From contig NZ_SPHO01000034.1 of NCBI RefSeq assembly GCF_005845215.1, forward strand, positions 1-39,585: 39,585 nucleotides of DNA, written 5' to 3'. Source of the DNA: Clostridium sp. 1001271st1 H5. Lineage in GTDB: Bacteria; Bacillota; Clostridia; Lachnospirales; Lachnospiraceae. Positions within the stretch are counted from its first letter, which is position 1. Each line of letters begins with the position of its first letter. Positions 22,625-30,852 of this stretch are shown piece after piece. The notes beneath the pieces were generated by a model. It searched no databases and was not told where the DNA came from. It worked only from the letters and a program-made list of their open reading frames with translations. Position numbers and translations under genes: made by a program.

Positions 22625-23491
22625 TTAATGAGCGCCAAAGACGCGCTGGGCGATCCCGCCCGTCTTAAACAGCATGAAACAGAGCAAAACCGTGTAGCCG
22701 ATAGTCCCCCACACGGCCCCGATGGGGTCGCCGCCCGTGGCGATGCCCTGAATGAGCACCGCGTAAATCGCCACGCACACCAGGATCAGCATCCCCTGGA
22801 ACGCCACGGCAAACAGGGATTTCAGGTAGTTCTGCCCCGTCCCGCCCAACTCCCGGTTGGAGAGGGTCGCCACGGGGATGGGCGCTAAACTGGTCAACAG
22901 GTATATTTCAATCATGCGGCCATACACCAACACGAAAATAATGGTGTTCAGGGCCAGCATTGTGACGTTGATCAGAATGGATTGCATGAACAGCCCCAGC
23001 AAAGGGCCGATGTCCATTGTTTCCAGTGTGGCCTCCAGGTCGGCCAGCATATCCGGCGTGATGTCCGTGGAGCCTTGGATCAGCCCCGCCGCGCTGGCAA
23101 TGGCGCTTTGGGACACGTCGAACACGGCCATTACAATGTTGAATGTATTGGAGAGAATGAGGATGGCGCAGGCGGTCTTGAACATCCACTTGTAGATATT
23201 CGCCACGTCAAACTCGTGCATATTGTTCTTTTCCAGGATCATCTGGATCAGCTCATAGGTCGCTACAAAGGTTAAAACCAGCCCGGCAATCGGTAGGATC
23301 ACCGTTTCGGAAAGCTGGCGGATCAGGGAGAACACCCCGGCGTGCCACGCCGCCGGGGTAGTTCCCACCTGTACCGCAATCTCCCCGACTTGGGCGTTGA
23401 CGTTATCAAACAGGCCGCTCAGGTTCCCCATGATCCCGTCAATCAAAAGCTCTTTGAGCCATTCCGTGATCCAGTCGGTGAGAATACCCAT
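22625..23491 (-). CDS. TrbL/VirB6-like polytopic membrane protein of the secretion channel
   Basis: A 288-residue protein. The first 55 residues are amphipathic (WITEWLKELLIDGIMGNLSG), followed by about six membrane segments (about 62-82, 104-128, 165-190, 192-208, 232-252, 260-280). The pattern 'TSLAPIPVATLSNRELGGTGQNYLKSLFAVAFQGMLI' is typical of the Firmicute TrbL/VirB6 proteins that form the inner-membrane part of the transfer channel. In intact relatives it directly follows Maff2. Here only the broken C-terminal piece of Maff2 lies before it. Confidence 0.88.
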   Translation of the reverse strand: MGILTDWITEWLKELLIDGIMGNLSGLFDNVNAQVGEIAVQVGTTPAAWHAGVFSLIRQLSETVILPIAGLVLTFVATYELIQMILEKNNMHEFDVANIYKWMFKTACAILILSNTFNIVMAVFDVSQSAIASAAGLIQGSTDITPDMLADLEATLETMDIGPLLGLFMQSILINVTMLALNTIIFVLVYGRMIEIYLLTSLAPIPVATLSNRELGGTGQNYLKSLFAVAFQGMLILVCVAIYAVLIQGIATGGDPIGAVWGTIGYTVLLCFMLFKTGGIAQRVFGAH

Positions 23492-23503
23492 AGGCCCCGG
23501 CCC

Positions 23504-23575
23504 TTAAAACAGGGTGGAGAGCAGGGGGATCAGGGTGGTGCCCAGTACGATGATGCCGCCGCCCGCCATGAGCTG
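23504..23575 (-). pseudogene. maff2: 3' part of the disrupted maff2 gene
   Basis: The minus strand encodes Q, then LMAGGGIIVLGTTLIPLLST and LF before the TAA stop. This is the second half of Maff2: the LMAGGG turn and second hydrophobic segment. The first 48 codons lie at 34118-34261, on the far side of the IME. Joining the two at the shared CAG (CTG on +) gives an uninterrupted 70-residue protein. Without the IME it would be immediately upstream of the TrbL-like gene, the position maff2 has in related ICEs. Confidence 0.9.
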
Positions 23576-23623
23576 TTTTATCCCCAATTAGGTGTAAAAC
23601 TCTGCTCGATGGCGGGCGGCGGC
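23555..23623. repeat. 15-base inverted copy of maff2 sequence just inside the IME
   Basis: GCCGCCGCCCGCCAT in the maff2 fragment (23555-23569) is the exact reverse complement of ATGGCGGGCGGCGGC inside the IME (23609-23623). The neighbouring bases (CTC before, GTAC after) also correspond to maff2, with small gaps. So the IME end carries an inverted piece of its own target gene. Confidence 0.75.
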
Positions 23624-23674
23624 GTACAAAAAATCTATATGGTGTTTTTAAGAGAACCGTCCCGGCGGGACAGG

Positions 23675-25345
23675 TCAGGCAGTGACCTGTTCCACCTCCG
23701 GGATGGGTTTGAGATTAAAATGAATTTCGATAGAAATGTGTCTTGTTTTATCTTCGTCAATGCGCTCATGCACGACGATTTCTTTGATTAAGCGGTTGAG
23801 GGTGGCTGCGTCCAGCTCTGTGATGTTGGCGTATTCCTGAATGGCTTCCACCCATTGTTTTGCGTCATTGGCAAGCTGGACTTCATCGGACAGCCGCTTC
23901 CTGCCCTCGGATACTCTGCTTTTAAGCTCCGTCTGCTCGGTCTGTGTCTTTTCCAGCATGGTGTTGAAATTCTGCTCACTGATACGCCCTGCAATCATAT
24001 CCTCATAAAGCCGCATGACCATTTTGTCCAGAACCTCAATCCGTTCCTCGTCCCTTGTAAGGGAGCGTTCCATTGCTTCCCGCTGTTCCCGCTGCTCGGC
24101 TTCACAGGTATTGGTCAGGCGGTCGGCAACCGCTTCCCCGTCCATCAGGGCAGCTCTGGCACATTCCCGGATTTTCCGCAGTACATGGCTGTAAAGGGTG
24201 TCATAATCAATCCGGTGCTGGGTGCAGTGGTTCTTTCCAAAGGCATTGTAGGTCTTGCAGGAGTAAATCTGCTGGGGATATTTTGCGTTTGTATAGCGTA
24301 TCGTCAGCGACTTCCCACACTCGCCGCATTTTATCAGTCCGGCAAACAGGCTGATTTCATTGGTCTGCCCCGGACGCTGGCGGGATTTCAGCTTGTTCTG
24401 CACAATGTCAAAGCTCATGCGGTCAATCAGCGGTTCATGCTGTCCCTCCACCACAATCCAGTCCTCCGGCTTCTTTTCCCCAATCGTGCCGATTTTGAAG
24501 CGGTAGTCCTTTTTCTGGGAAGCAATCGCCCCGGTGTAGACGGGATTCATCAAAAGGTCTTTGATAACGGAGAAGTCCCACATATACCGCCCGTTTTCCG
24601 GGTCTTTCTTTTCCCATTTGGTGCGGGTATTGCGAAGCCCCCGTTCCCGGTTCCACCATGTGGGGCAGGGGATTTTTTCTTCCTCCAGCCGTCTGCGGAT
24701 ATAGTTCGGACCATGACCGTTCAGGGCATATCCGAAAATCAGCCGCACAATCGGGGCGGTTTCCTCGTCAATGAGCAGATGGTTTTTGTCCTCTGGGTCT
24801 TTCCGATACCCGAACGGGGCAAGACACCCGGTAAACTGTCCTTTCTGCGCTTTCAGAAGATAAGAGGAATGGACTTTCTTGGAAATATCCTTGCTGTACA
24901 TCTCGTTCAGGATATTCTTGAACGGGGCAATATCGTTGTTATCACGCAGGGTGTCGATACCATCATTCATGGCGATATAGCGGACACCGTTTCTTGGGAA
25001 AAAGTCCTCAATCAAATGCCCGGTTTGCAGATAGTTACGCCCCAGTCGGCTGAGGTCTTTCGTGATGACAAGGTTGATTTGCCTGCGCTCAATGGCTCTC
25101 AACATTCTCTGTAAATCAGGACGCTCCATATTAAGACCTGTGAAGCCATCGTCCTGATAGACTGCCACAACCTCCCATCCCTGCTTTTCGCAGTATTTTT
25201 CCAGCATATCACGCTGGTTTGCGATACTGGCACTTTCGCCTTGCAGGTCATCGTCCTTTGACAGTCTGCAATAGACCGCTGCACGATAACCCCCGGCAAG
25301 TGCCGAACCGATTGTTCTGTATTCCATTTCGTTCATCATAGCCAT
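23675..25345 (-). CDS. Large serine recombinase (IME integrase, TnpX/TndX type)
   Basis: A 556-residue recombinase that should integrate and excise the IME. The N-terminal resolvase domain (about 20-165) has the nucleophile Ser29 in VYCRLSKDD, plus the conserved 'DDGFTGLNMERPDLQRML' and 'ITKDLSRLGRNYL'. The recombinase domain follows (about 185-300: GYRKDPEDKNHLLIDEETAPIVRLIF). A zinc ribbon at about 338-385 has CGECG and a second pair at SCKTY and NHC. A coiled coil and a DUF4368-type end ('IKEIVVHERIDEDKTRHISIEIHFN') close the protein. It sits about 100 bases from the left IME end, as expected. Enzymes of this type often use specific sites in genes, here maff2. Confidence 0.93.
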   Translation of the reverse strand: MAMMNEMEYRTIGSALAGGYRAAVYCRLSKDDDLQGESASIANQRDMLEKYCEKQGWEVVAVYQDDGFTGLNMERPDLQRMLRAIERRQINLVITKDLSRLGRNYLQTGHLIEDFFPRNGVRYIAMNDGIDTLRDNNDIAPFKNILNEMYSKDISKKVHSSYLLKAQKGQFTGCLAPFGYRKDPEDKNHLLIDEETAPIVRLIFGYALNGHGPNYIRRRLEEEKIPCPTWWNRERGLRNTRTKWEKKDPENGRYMWDFSVIKDLLMNPVYTGAIASQKKDYRFKIGTIGEKKPEDWIVVEGQHEPLIDRMSFDIVQNKLKSRQRPGQTNEISLFAGLIKCGECGKSLTIRYTNAKYPQQIYSCKTYNAFGKNHCTQHRIDYDTLYSHVLRKIRECARAALMDGEAVADRLTNTCEAEQREQREAMERSLTRDEERIEVLDKMVMRLYEDMIAGRISEQNFNTMLEKTQTEQTELKSRVSEGRKRLSDEVQLANDAKQWVEAIQEYANITELDAATLNRLIKEIVVHERIDEDKTRHISIEIHFNLKPIPEVEQVTA

Positions 25346-25543
25346 TTACCCACACAATCCAGACGGTATCTGGCTCTTTTGAACCTCATCTTCATTATAC
25401 TTCAAATCTTTCTTTTTAGCAAGATATTCTTTTGAATTTGTCTTTCCATATTTCTGGGAAATCAGGCTGACGAACACATCGGTTGCGTCAAGCTCCCCGT
25501 CAAACACAGTAGTCACATGAATCTCTGTTTTGTTTTTTGCCAT
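25346..25543 (-). CDS. Small conserved protein encoded before the serine recombinase
   Basis: A 65-residue soluble protein that stops just before the recombinase start codon, so the two genes are surely cotranscribed. It reads MAKNKTEIHVTTVFDGELDA then TDVFVSLISQKY and a lysine-rich stretch (KKKDLKY). Similar short proteins often precede serine recombinases in IMEs of Firmicutes. No domain is recognised; a directionality factor is one possibility, by position only. AGGATAACTGCCT serves as ribosome-binding site. Confidence 0.6.
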   Translation of the reverse strand: MAKNKTEIHVTTVFDGELDATDVFVSLISQKYGKTNSKEYLAKKKDLKYNEDEVQKSQIPSGLCG

Positions 25544-25587
25544 AGGCAGTTATCCTCCATACATGAAAATAGCCAGACAGAGGGTGT

Positions 25588-25775
25588 CGGCAACGAAGTC
25601 CGGCAACGGGCTTCAAAAGACCTTGCAAACAATCTCAATCTGGCGATGATTACTATTTATACTTTTCTTTTATTTTTCTGTTGTTTTGGTTGTTATAAGG
25701 GAGAAAAGCCCGGAAATAAGGGGTTTTCCCCGGCAACCGGCTCGGCAACGGGATAGCAACAGGGGGTGCAACGGG
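25588..25775. repeat. Iteron-like GGCAACGGG repeats after vapE
   Basis: CGGCAACGAA (25588), CGGCAACGGG (25601), CGGCAACCGG (25731), CGGCAACGGG (25743), then more divergent AGCAACAGGG and TGCAACGGGC up to 25775. They lie in the 240-base non-coding gap between vapE and the small gene before the recombinase. Repeats beside replication genes can be initiator-binding sites, but the spacing is irregular. Confidence 0.4.
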
Positions 25776-25784
25776 CTGTCATTT

Positions 25785-27179
25785 TCAGAATGGAAGCTCC
25801 ATCTGTTCTGTGACCTCCACAAAGCCATCCATTGCTTTTTCAGACGGGTTGCATAAGTCCGTTGCCGGGTTTTCACGCTCCCAGCCCTTTTGTCTGCCGT
25901 ATTCGGAAAACATTCTTGGATTCGGGAAGTACCGCCAGCGGTCAATGCATTGGTTCATAATCTCGTTGATTTCCCGTATTTCCCATTGCTTCGGCTCGTC
26001 AAAGGCATGGTTCAAGGCTTCCTTGTAGAGCTGCTTGGAACAGACCATACTCCCTGTGTACTTATCAAGATACGCCTGTATCATCCCGGCTTTGGTGTCC
26101 TCCGGCATAAAATCCCGCTGGTGTTCTTTGAGATACCGCTGCATGGCGGGGCTGAAAGCCAGCTTGAACCTGCCGCTTCGGTAAATCTCCATCGCTTCCG
26201 CCCACATCTGCTCAATATAGGCTCTGGAAGCAGCTTCGTCCTCCAAAATGTGAACCTCGGCTTGCTCCGGGTACACCATGACGGGGATAAAGCGGCGGTT
26301 GCCGGAACGGTCAAGGGGCAGGAAGTCAAGAGCATTGGAAGTGCCGCCAAACACGCACTGGCGGGGGCGGTCTGCCGGGTGGGTTTCATAGGGTATCTTG
26401 TAGACCTCCTTCTGCCGGCTTAAAAATGACTTGATTTCTTCGATGCTCTTGGCGTTTGCAGTTGCCATCATTTCCGACATTTCGATAATCCAGTGACCTT
26501 GCAGCTTGCGGTACACATTGTCATCGTCCAGCTTCCGCAAATCATCGGAGAACCACTCGTCCCGGACTGCCAGCAGACGGAAGAAGGTGGATTTGCCAGC
26601 CCCCTGACCGCCTACCAGACAGAGCATGATTTCAAATTTGCACCCTGGCTGAAAGGCTCGTGAGATTGCACCCAGCAGGAACAGCTTCAACGCTTCATAG
26701 GTGTAATCGTCTGCGTCAGCCCCCAGAAAGTGCCGCAGGCAGAAACGGATTCGCTCTGTCCCGTCCCACACAAGGGTATTGAGATAGTCCCGGATGGGAT
26801 GGTACTTGTTTTCATTCGCCACAATCCCGATGGCGTTATCAATCTTTTTCTCATTGGTAAGCCCATAGGTTTCTTCCAGATAAAGAAGCAGATACTTCAT
26901 GTCCGTATCGTTCAGGGCGGTGCTTTCCCTGTGAAAACCGATGGGCTTTATGATGTCCTTGCGGTCGGTCAGAATGTTGTATGCGATGGCCCCGGAAAGC
27001 AGCGGGTCACGCTGGAATACGGTCAGGCAGTTCCGTATGCTCTGACGGACACCGCCTTTCTCGGTAGTTTCCAGCCCCGCCTTGATTTCCTCAATGCTCT
27101 GGGGCGGCTGCATGGCGTTCATGGTGTTTTTTAGTTCTTGCTGCGTCTGCGGCTGCAAGCTCTGCCATTCGCTGTTCAA
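25785..27179 (-). CDS. VapE-type (virulence-associated E) superfamily 3-like helicase
   Basis: A 464-residue ATPase. Walker A is near residue 190 (VGGQGAGKSTFFRLL), followed by 'GHWIIEMSEM' (Walker B), 'IKSFLSRQKEVYKIPYETH' and 'RQCVFGGTSNALDFLPLDRSGNRRFIPV' (the VapE/DUF5906-like arginine-finger region). VapE helicases open DNA for replication of mobile elements. The protein begins with a TTG inside the primase gene; an ATG at 27122 is an alternative, and neither has a good ribosome-binding site. Translation is probably coupled to the primase upstream (89-base overlap with the TTG start). Confidence 0.9.
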   Translation of the reverse strand: MNSEWQSLQPQTQQELKNTMNAMQPPQSIEEIKAGLETTEKGGVRQSIRNCLTVFQRDPLLSGAIAYNILTDRKDIIKPIGFHRESTALNDTDMKYLLLYLEETYGLTNEKKIDNAIGIVANENKYHPIRDYLNTLVWDGTERIRFCLRHFLGADADDYTYEALKLFLLGAISRAFQPGCKFEIMLCLVGGQGAGKSTFFRLLAVRDEWFSDDLRKLDDDNVYRKLQGHWIIEMSEMMATANAKSIEEIKSFLSRQKEVYKIPYETHPADRPRQCVFGGTSNALDFLPLDRSGNRRFIPVMVYPEQAEVHILEDEAASRAYIEQMWAEAMEIYRSGRFKLAFSPAMQRYLKEHQRDFMPEDTKAGMIQAYLDKYTGSMVCSKQLYKEALNHAFDEPKQWEIREINEIMNQCIDRWRYFPNPRMFSEYGRQKGWERENPATDLCNPSEKAMDGFVEVTEQMELPF

Positions 27180-27735
27180 GCTGTATCACATCCTTTCCGT
27201 AGTCCGTAATCAAAGCTGCTTTTTCCTCCGTTTCCCCGAACAGCAGCACATCCAGCAGATATTCCACTCGGTCTTGCTTCTGTAAGGCTTCCACAAACCG
27301 GGGATGAAAGGCTTCCTCCGGGGAGTGCGGGACATAATCCTTTCTCCATGTCCTAAGCAGGTGGAGATAATCGGCAAGGATACGGGAGCAGCGGTTCTTT
27401 GCTTCCTGAAACTGTTCCTCCGGGGATTTCTGCCGGGGCTTGGGCTTTTTTGCCTTTCCCGGCGGTTTCCAGTCCTCATAGGAAAGCCCGAAGTCATGTG
27501 CCAGTTGTACGGCGGCTTCTTTCTTTCCCAGCCTATACAGGGCGGCGGCAAAATCAATCACATCCCCATCCGCACCGCAGCCGAAGCAGTGGTAACGCCG
27601 ATCCAGCTTCATGCTTGGGGTCTTATCGTTATGGAACGGGCAGCAAGCCATCCCGTTCCGACCTACACGGATTCCATAATGCTCCGCTGCCTGTCTTGTT
27701 GTGACAGACTGCTTCACAGCTTCAAATACATTCAA
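27091..27735 (-). CDS. CHC2 zinc-finger primase-like protein
   Basis: A 214-residue protein. The N-terminal 60 residues are the DnaG-type zinc-binding domain: Cys32-x2-His35 (CCPFHNDKTPS) and Cys50-x2-Cys53 (YHCFGCGADGDVIDF). Next come about 60 linking residues rich in Lys/Pro and a helical end. There is no TOPRIM catalytic domain, so it cannot make primers alone and presumably works with VapE. The pairing CHC2-VapE is common in IMEs of Clostridia. AGGGATAGATTTG lies before the ATG. Confidence 0.88.
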   Translation of the reverse strand: MNVFEAVKQSVTTRQAAEHYGIRVGRNGMACCPFHNDKTPSMKLDRRYHCFGCGADGDVIDFAAALYRLGKKEAAVQLAHDFGLSYEDWKPPGKAKKPKPRQKSPEEQFQEAKNRCSRILADYLHLLRTWRKDYVPHSPEEAFHPRFVEALQKQDRVEYLLDVLLFGETEEKAALITDYGKDVIQLEQRMAELAAADAARTKKHHERHAAAPEH

Positions 27736-27800
27736 ATCTATCCCTCCTTGAAAAAAGAAAAAACACCTGACATTCTCTGATTGAAAATGGCAAGTGCCTG

Positions 27801-29381
27801 TTAAAGTTCCATATCCTGTTGTCTGTGTTTCGCCTGTGCCGGGGCGGTTCTTTGAGCCTTTTTCTCGTCTGCCTTATCCTGCAAGACTTCCTTGATGGGC
27901 TGCTTCTTAGGCGGCTCTTTACTTTCCTCTGTGCCGGGTGTGGCTTTCCGTACCCAGTAGCGGATGTCCCGCAGCTTCTTCAAATCCTCCTGTACCTCGG
28001 TCAGCGGTACTTTCAGCTCTGCGATTTCGCTGAGAAGTGTTTCCTGCTCCTCTTGCAGCTCCTTTTGGGTACTATCCTTATCGTCCGGGTGTTTGGCAAG
28101 GTAGGCGGTGGCTTTCTCATACCGGGCAACCTCCGGGTGTTCCTGTTTGAATTTCTCCTTTGTTTTCTTGAAAAATATCTTCTGGTATTTCTCATAGACG
28201 GGCTTACATTCTTTGCAGTCTGTCCGGCTGGCAAGAATCCCGTCAATCACTTTGCTGCGGGCTTCCTTTGGCTTCATCTGATTGCGGTAATCTGCGGCTG
28301 ATTTCCCGGAAGATTCCAGAAATGCTTCTAAGTCCTCCACAGTGGAAAGCCCCTTTTGCCGGAGATAGGACAGGGCTTCGCTGACTGCCTTTAAGTCCTG
28401 TGAAGTCCCCCGGTTCTGTCCAGCCCTTGTCCAGTCCTTCCGTTCTTCCTTTCGTATCTCCATATACTTCATCAGCAGATTGGGAAGAAGTGTCGCTTCC
28501 TCCGCCGCTTTTTGTGCAAGCAACTCCTTCCGTTTTTCTCCCAGCTCGGCAATCCAGCCTTTGAGGTTGTGGATAAGCTGCCGGATGGACTTCATCAGGC
28601 GGTTGGCGGCTCTGATTTCCCGGTTCAGGTTTCCGATATTCGTCTGGATACCACGCTTTTCCATCTGCCGGACAGCCGCTCCCTCATGGACAGTGGGGAC
28701 TATATCAAACCCCTGTCTGGCATAGGAACGCAAGTCCACACGCTCCGGGCGGTCATTGGCTTCCAGATAGCGGTTCTGGATGACCTCCCATTCATGCCGC
28801 CAGATTTCACAATATTTCTGGTCGTTCCAGTCCACCGTATCCTCCTTGTGGCTTTTCCACCTGCCGGACGGAAGTTTTATCCGTTTTCCGCTTTCATCAA
28901 GGTCATAAACCTTGCGGCTCTTGGGAAGCCATTTCCCATGTTCGTCCATTGCCCTCATAGTCAGCAGGACATGGGCGTGGGGATTGTGTCCCGGCGGATG
29001 GGGGTCATGGATGGCAAAGTCAGCAATCATGCCTTTGGAAACAAACTGCTTCTGGCAAAACTCCCTGACAAGGACAGCATACTGGTCGGGCGGTATCTCT
29101 CTGGGGATGGTAAGCACCCACCGCCTTGCAAGCTGGGAGTTCCATTGCTTTTCCACCGCTTCGGCGGCGTTCCATAAGGTATTGCGGTCTGCATACGACC
29201 GTGGGGCGTTTGCCGGGAGCAGAATTTCATTGTGGACAATACCACGCTTTTCCGGGTAGTGCTTCACTTGCTGGTCGTATTCACAGAACAGCTTTTCGCC
29301 GCTTTGGTAAGCAGCGGCGGCAACCGCAGACTGTCGCTGGCTGCGCTGAACAATCGTGATTTCGTTGTGTGGGCAGGGCAT
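27801..29381 (-). CDS. mobA: MobA/MobL-family relaxase (MobQ type) of the IME
   Basis: A 526-residue relaxase. It opens MPCPHNEITIVQRSQRQSAV, and 'AAAYQSGEKL' is the family's start motif. The metal-binding triad is 'HPPGHNPHAHVLLTMR' at about residue 128-142, and the catalytic tyrosine is probably in the early part (AAAYQSGE). The C-terminal half is a long helical and coiled-coil region (about 250-480) with a lysine-rich end. It should nick the IME oriT, probably at the IncQ-like site near 30540, about 1.1 kb upstream. GGAGGGACACGAA precedes the ATG. No secretion genes are in the IME, so it needs a helper. Confidence 0.92.
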   Translation of the reverse strand: MPCPHNEITIVQRSQRQSAVAAAAYQSGEKLFCEYDQQVKHYPEKRGIVHNEILLPANAPRSYADRNTLWNAAEAVEKQWNSQLARRWVLTIPREIPPDQYAVLVREFCQKQFVSKGMIADFAIHDPHPPGHNPHAHVLLTMRAMDEHGKWLPKSRKVYDLDESGKRIKLPSGRWKSHKEDTVDWNDQKYCEIWRHEWEVIQNRYLEANDRPERVDLRSYARQGFDIVPTVHEGAAVRQMEKRGIQTNIGNLNREIRAANRLMKSIRQLIHNLKGWIAELGEKRKELLAQKAAEEATLLPNLLMKYMEIRKEERKDWTRAGQNRGTSQDLKAVSEALSYLRQKGLSTVEDLEAFLESSGKSAADYRNQMKPKEARSKVIDGILASRTDCKECKPVYEKYQKIFFKKTKEKFKQEHPEVARYEKATAYLAKHPDDKDSTQKELQEEQETLLSEIAELKVPLTEVQEDLKKLRDIRYWVRKATPGTEESKEPPKKQPIKEVLQDKADEKKAQRTAPAQAKHRQQDMEL

Positions 29382-29563
29382 TTCGTGTCCCTCCTTTCGG
29401 TAATTGGTGGATGGGGTGGCGTTTTACCACCTCATTTTGGCAGAAAAAAAGCAGGAGACCTTTTTCAGATTTCCTGCTCGGTGTGCCGCTGTGAGGGCGG
29501 CGGATATTTAGTTGTAAAAGTTCGGGACAAGTTGACCCGATGGGTAGATGGTACACTTAAAAA

Positions 29564-29968
29564 TTATGGTTCTCTTGTCATTAGCTCATTAGCATAATGA
29601 TTAAGAGCTTCACAAGGTTCATATTTGCATTTATAACCAATACCGTCAATTATAATAAATGGATTGTATGCTATAATCTCCACTTGAGAACCATCTGCCA
29701 AAGACAGAGTGAAAATAACTGCTTGTCCGGCATATTCTGTATATGAGTTGTCCTTATTGTAAATAACTACCTCATTGAGATATGATACTAATTCCTCTGT
29801 TTCTACTATCTGAATTGTTGTATCAGGTGGCGATAACCGAACACTTGCCGAAGTAATATCTGCTGCCTCTAAATCTTTGAATGGTCTATGAGCAGAAAAC
29901 AAAAGAAAGCTAATACCTATACCGATTAAACATATCAGTGCAATTAACAAAAACTTTTTATGCTTCAT
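29564..29968 (-). CDS. Small membrane-anchored extracytoplasmic protein (IME cargo)
   Basis: A 134-residue protein with a basic start (MKHKKFLLIALICLIGIGIS) and one membrane segment at about 4-24, followed by an outside domain of 110 residues that is beta-rich. There is no lipobox Cys. GC content is lower than in the IME core. It is 21 bases after the CPCC protein gene and looks cotranscribed. No family is recognised; it may be an anchored sensor or an immunity-like protein, which is speculation. Confidence 0.65.
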   Translation of the reverse strand: MKHKKFLLIALICLIGIGISFLLFSAHRPFKDLEAADITSASVRLSPPDTTIQIVETEELVSYLNEVVIYNKDNSYTEYAGQAVIFTLSLADGSQVEIIAYNPFIIIDGIGYKCKYEPCEALNHYANELMTREP

Positions 29969-29989
29969 TTGATTCTCCTTTACACACTA

Positions 29990-30244
29990 CTATGAAATTT
30001 CTTTTTCATCATCTCTTGGTGGTCGGACATAACATAACATTTCTTTTTCACAAGCACCAAATTTTGAGAAATTGGATTTCGCTTCTTTTAGCGTTATTCC
30101 ATGATTAGAGTCACTTGGTTCGTTATCAGAAGCAATGAACGGGTCATTCTCCCAAAAACAAACGGGACAGATATACCCACAATCTTCATTTGCCGGAACA
30201 TTATAGGTAAAATATCCGCAGCAAGGACATTGGTATTTTTTCAT
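29990..30244 (-). CDS. CPCC-type cysteine-rich protein (IME cargo)
   Basis: An 84-residue protein; the start at 30244 has GGAGG five bases before it. The N-terminus holds the CPCC domain: KKYQCPCCGYFTY, then 'CGYICPVCFWENDP', so two CxxC pairs likely bind zinc. After that comes 'HGITLKEAKSNFSKFGACE', a conserved helix of this family. CPCC proteins are small and often beside toxin or immunity genes, with no known function. With the neighbouring membrane protein it forms an AT-rich block between oriT and the relaxase, so it was probably acquired later. Confidence 0.8.
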   Translation of the reverse strand: MKKYQCPCCGYFTYNVPANEDCGYICPVCFWENDPFIASDNEPSDSNHGITLKEAKSNFSKFGACEKEMLCYVRPPRDDEKEIS

Positions 30245-30515
30245 ATAAACCTCCCGTTTAAGCCTTGACCTCAAATTCCTGATTTATTTCTGACTTTATT
30301 ATACTTCATCGATTATCGAAAAGATAGCATATTTTATGAAACTTGTCGGCTGGGAACAGCTTACAGCGCAAGGTGTCCCCAGATGGCAAGTCCACAAAAG
30401 GGTAGCTGGCGGCAGCCAGCGCAGGGGAAGCGTAGCGTCCCCTGTATGATTTGGAGCAGACCTTGACTGCGGAAAATCACAGCCCTCCGGCGAGGAGCCT
30501 TCGGAGAACGCAATG
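30245..30515. other. Non-coding stretch upstream of the oriT candidate
   Basis: It holds AT-rich DNA (to about 30345) and then a GC-richer part with several small repeats (GGCGGCAGCCAGC, CCTCCGGCGAGGAGCCTTCGG). No gene is seen. The second half is probably part of the oriT region. Confidence 0.4.
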
Positions 30516-30550
30516 CACCAACCTTTGGGTGGTGTATAATTGCGCCCTTA
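30516..30550 (+). other. oriT: Candidate oriT of the IME with IncQ/MobQ-like nick region
   Basis: An imperfect inverted repeat, CACCAACC-TTT-GGGTGGTG (30516-30534), is followed 2 bases later by TAATTGCGCCCTTA (30537-30550). RSF1010/R1162-type and staphylococcal pSK41/pGO1-type oriTs have the same layout, an inverted repeat followed by TAA-x-TGCGCCCT, with nicking in the TG-CG region (recalled, not looked up). The IME encodes the matching class of relaxase. DUF3847 and RepA-like genes follow on the other side. Confidence 0.75.
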
Positions 30551-30555
30551 GTAAA

Positions 30556-30852
30556 CTAAGGGGTTTCCGGCTTCTCCCGTTCCAGCAGTTTCTTCAATAG
30601 TTCCTGCGTGTCCTGCCTGTGAAAAATGAGTTTCAACAACAGCATAACATCATCATCTGTCAGGCGTTCCGGCTCTTGCAGAAAACTTTCCAGCATACCG
30701 CCACGAGTACAGAGCCGGTGCGTTCGTTCCTTTCGGGTAAGCTGCTTTAGCTGGTGCTGCAATGCCTTTTCATCATTGAGGGCTTTCCGCAGTTTCTTTT
30801 CACTCTTTTCCAACTCCCGGTTGAGCTTTTCCAGCTTTGAGGTATCAGGCAA
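30556..30852 (-). CDS. DUF3847 coiled-coil protein (probable mobilization accessory)
   Basis: A 98-residue protein. Residues 5-45 form a strong coiled coil (KLEKLNRELEKSEKKLRKAL), then KERTHRLCTRGGMLESFL, the DUF3847 signature, and a helical end with VMLLLKLIFHRQDTQELLKK. It starts inside the RepA-like gene's end (8-base overlap) and stops 5 bases before the oriT candidate. In MobQ systems a small protein at this spot helps the relaxase at oriT, so a MobC-like role is likely (inference). Confidence 0.82.
   Translation of the reverse strand: MPDTSKLEKLNRELEKSEKKLRKALNDEKALQHQLKQLTRKERTHRLCTRGGMLESFLQEPERLTDDDVMLLLKLIFHRQDTQELLKKLLEREKPETP

Noticed and set aside
23573..23623. GCCAT instead of CTG as crossover point of the IME
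   Set aside because: It is also shared by both junctions, but using it would give Phe instead of the usual Leu in the LMAGGG motif, so CTG is preferred. It is not excluded.
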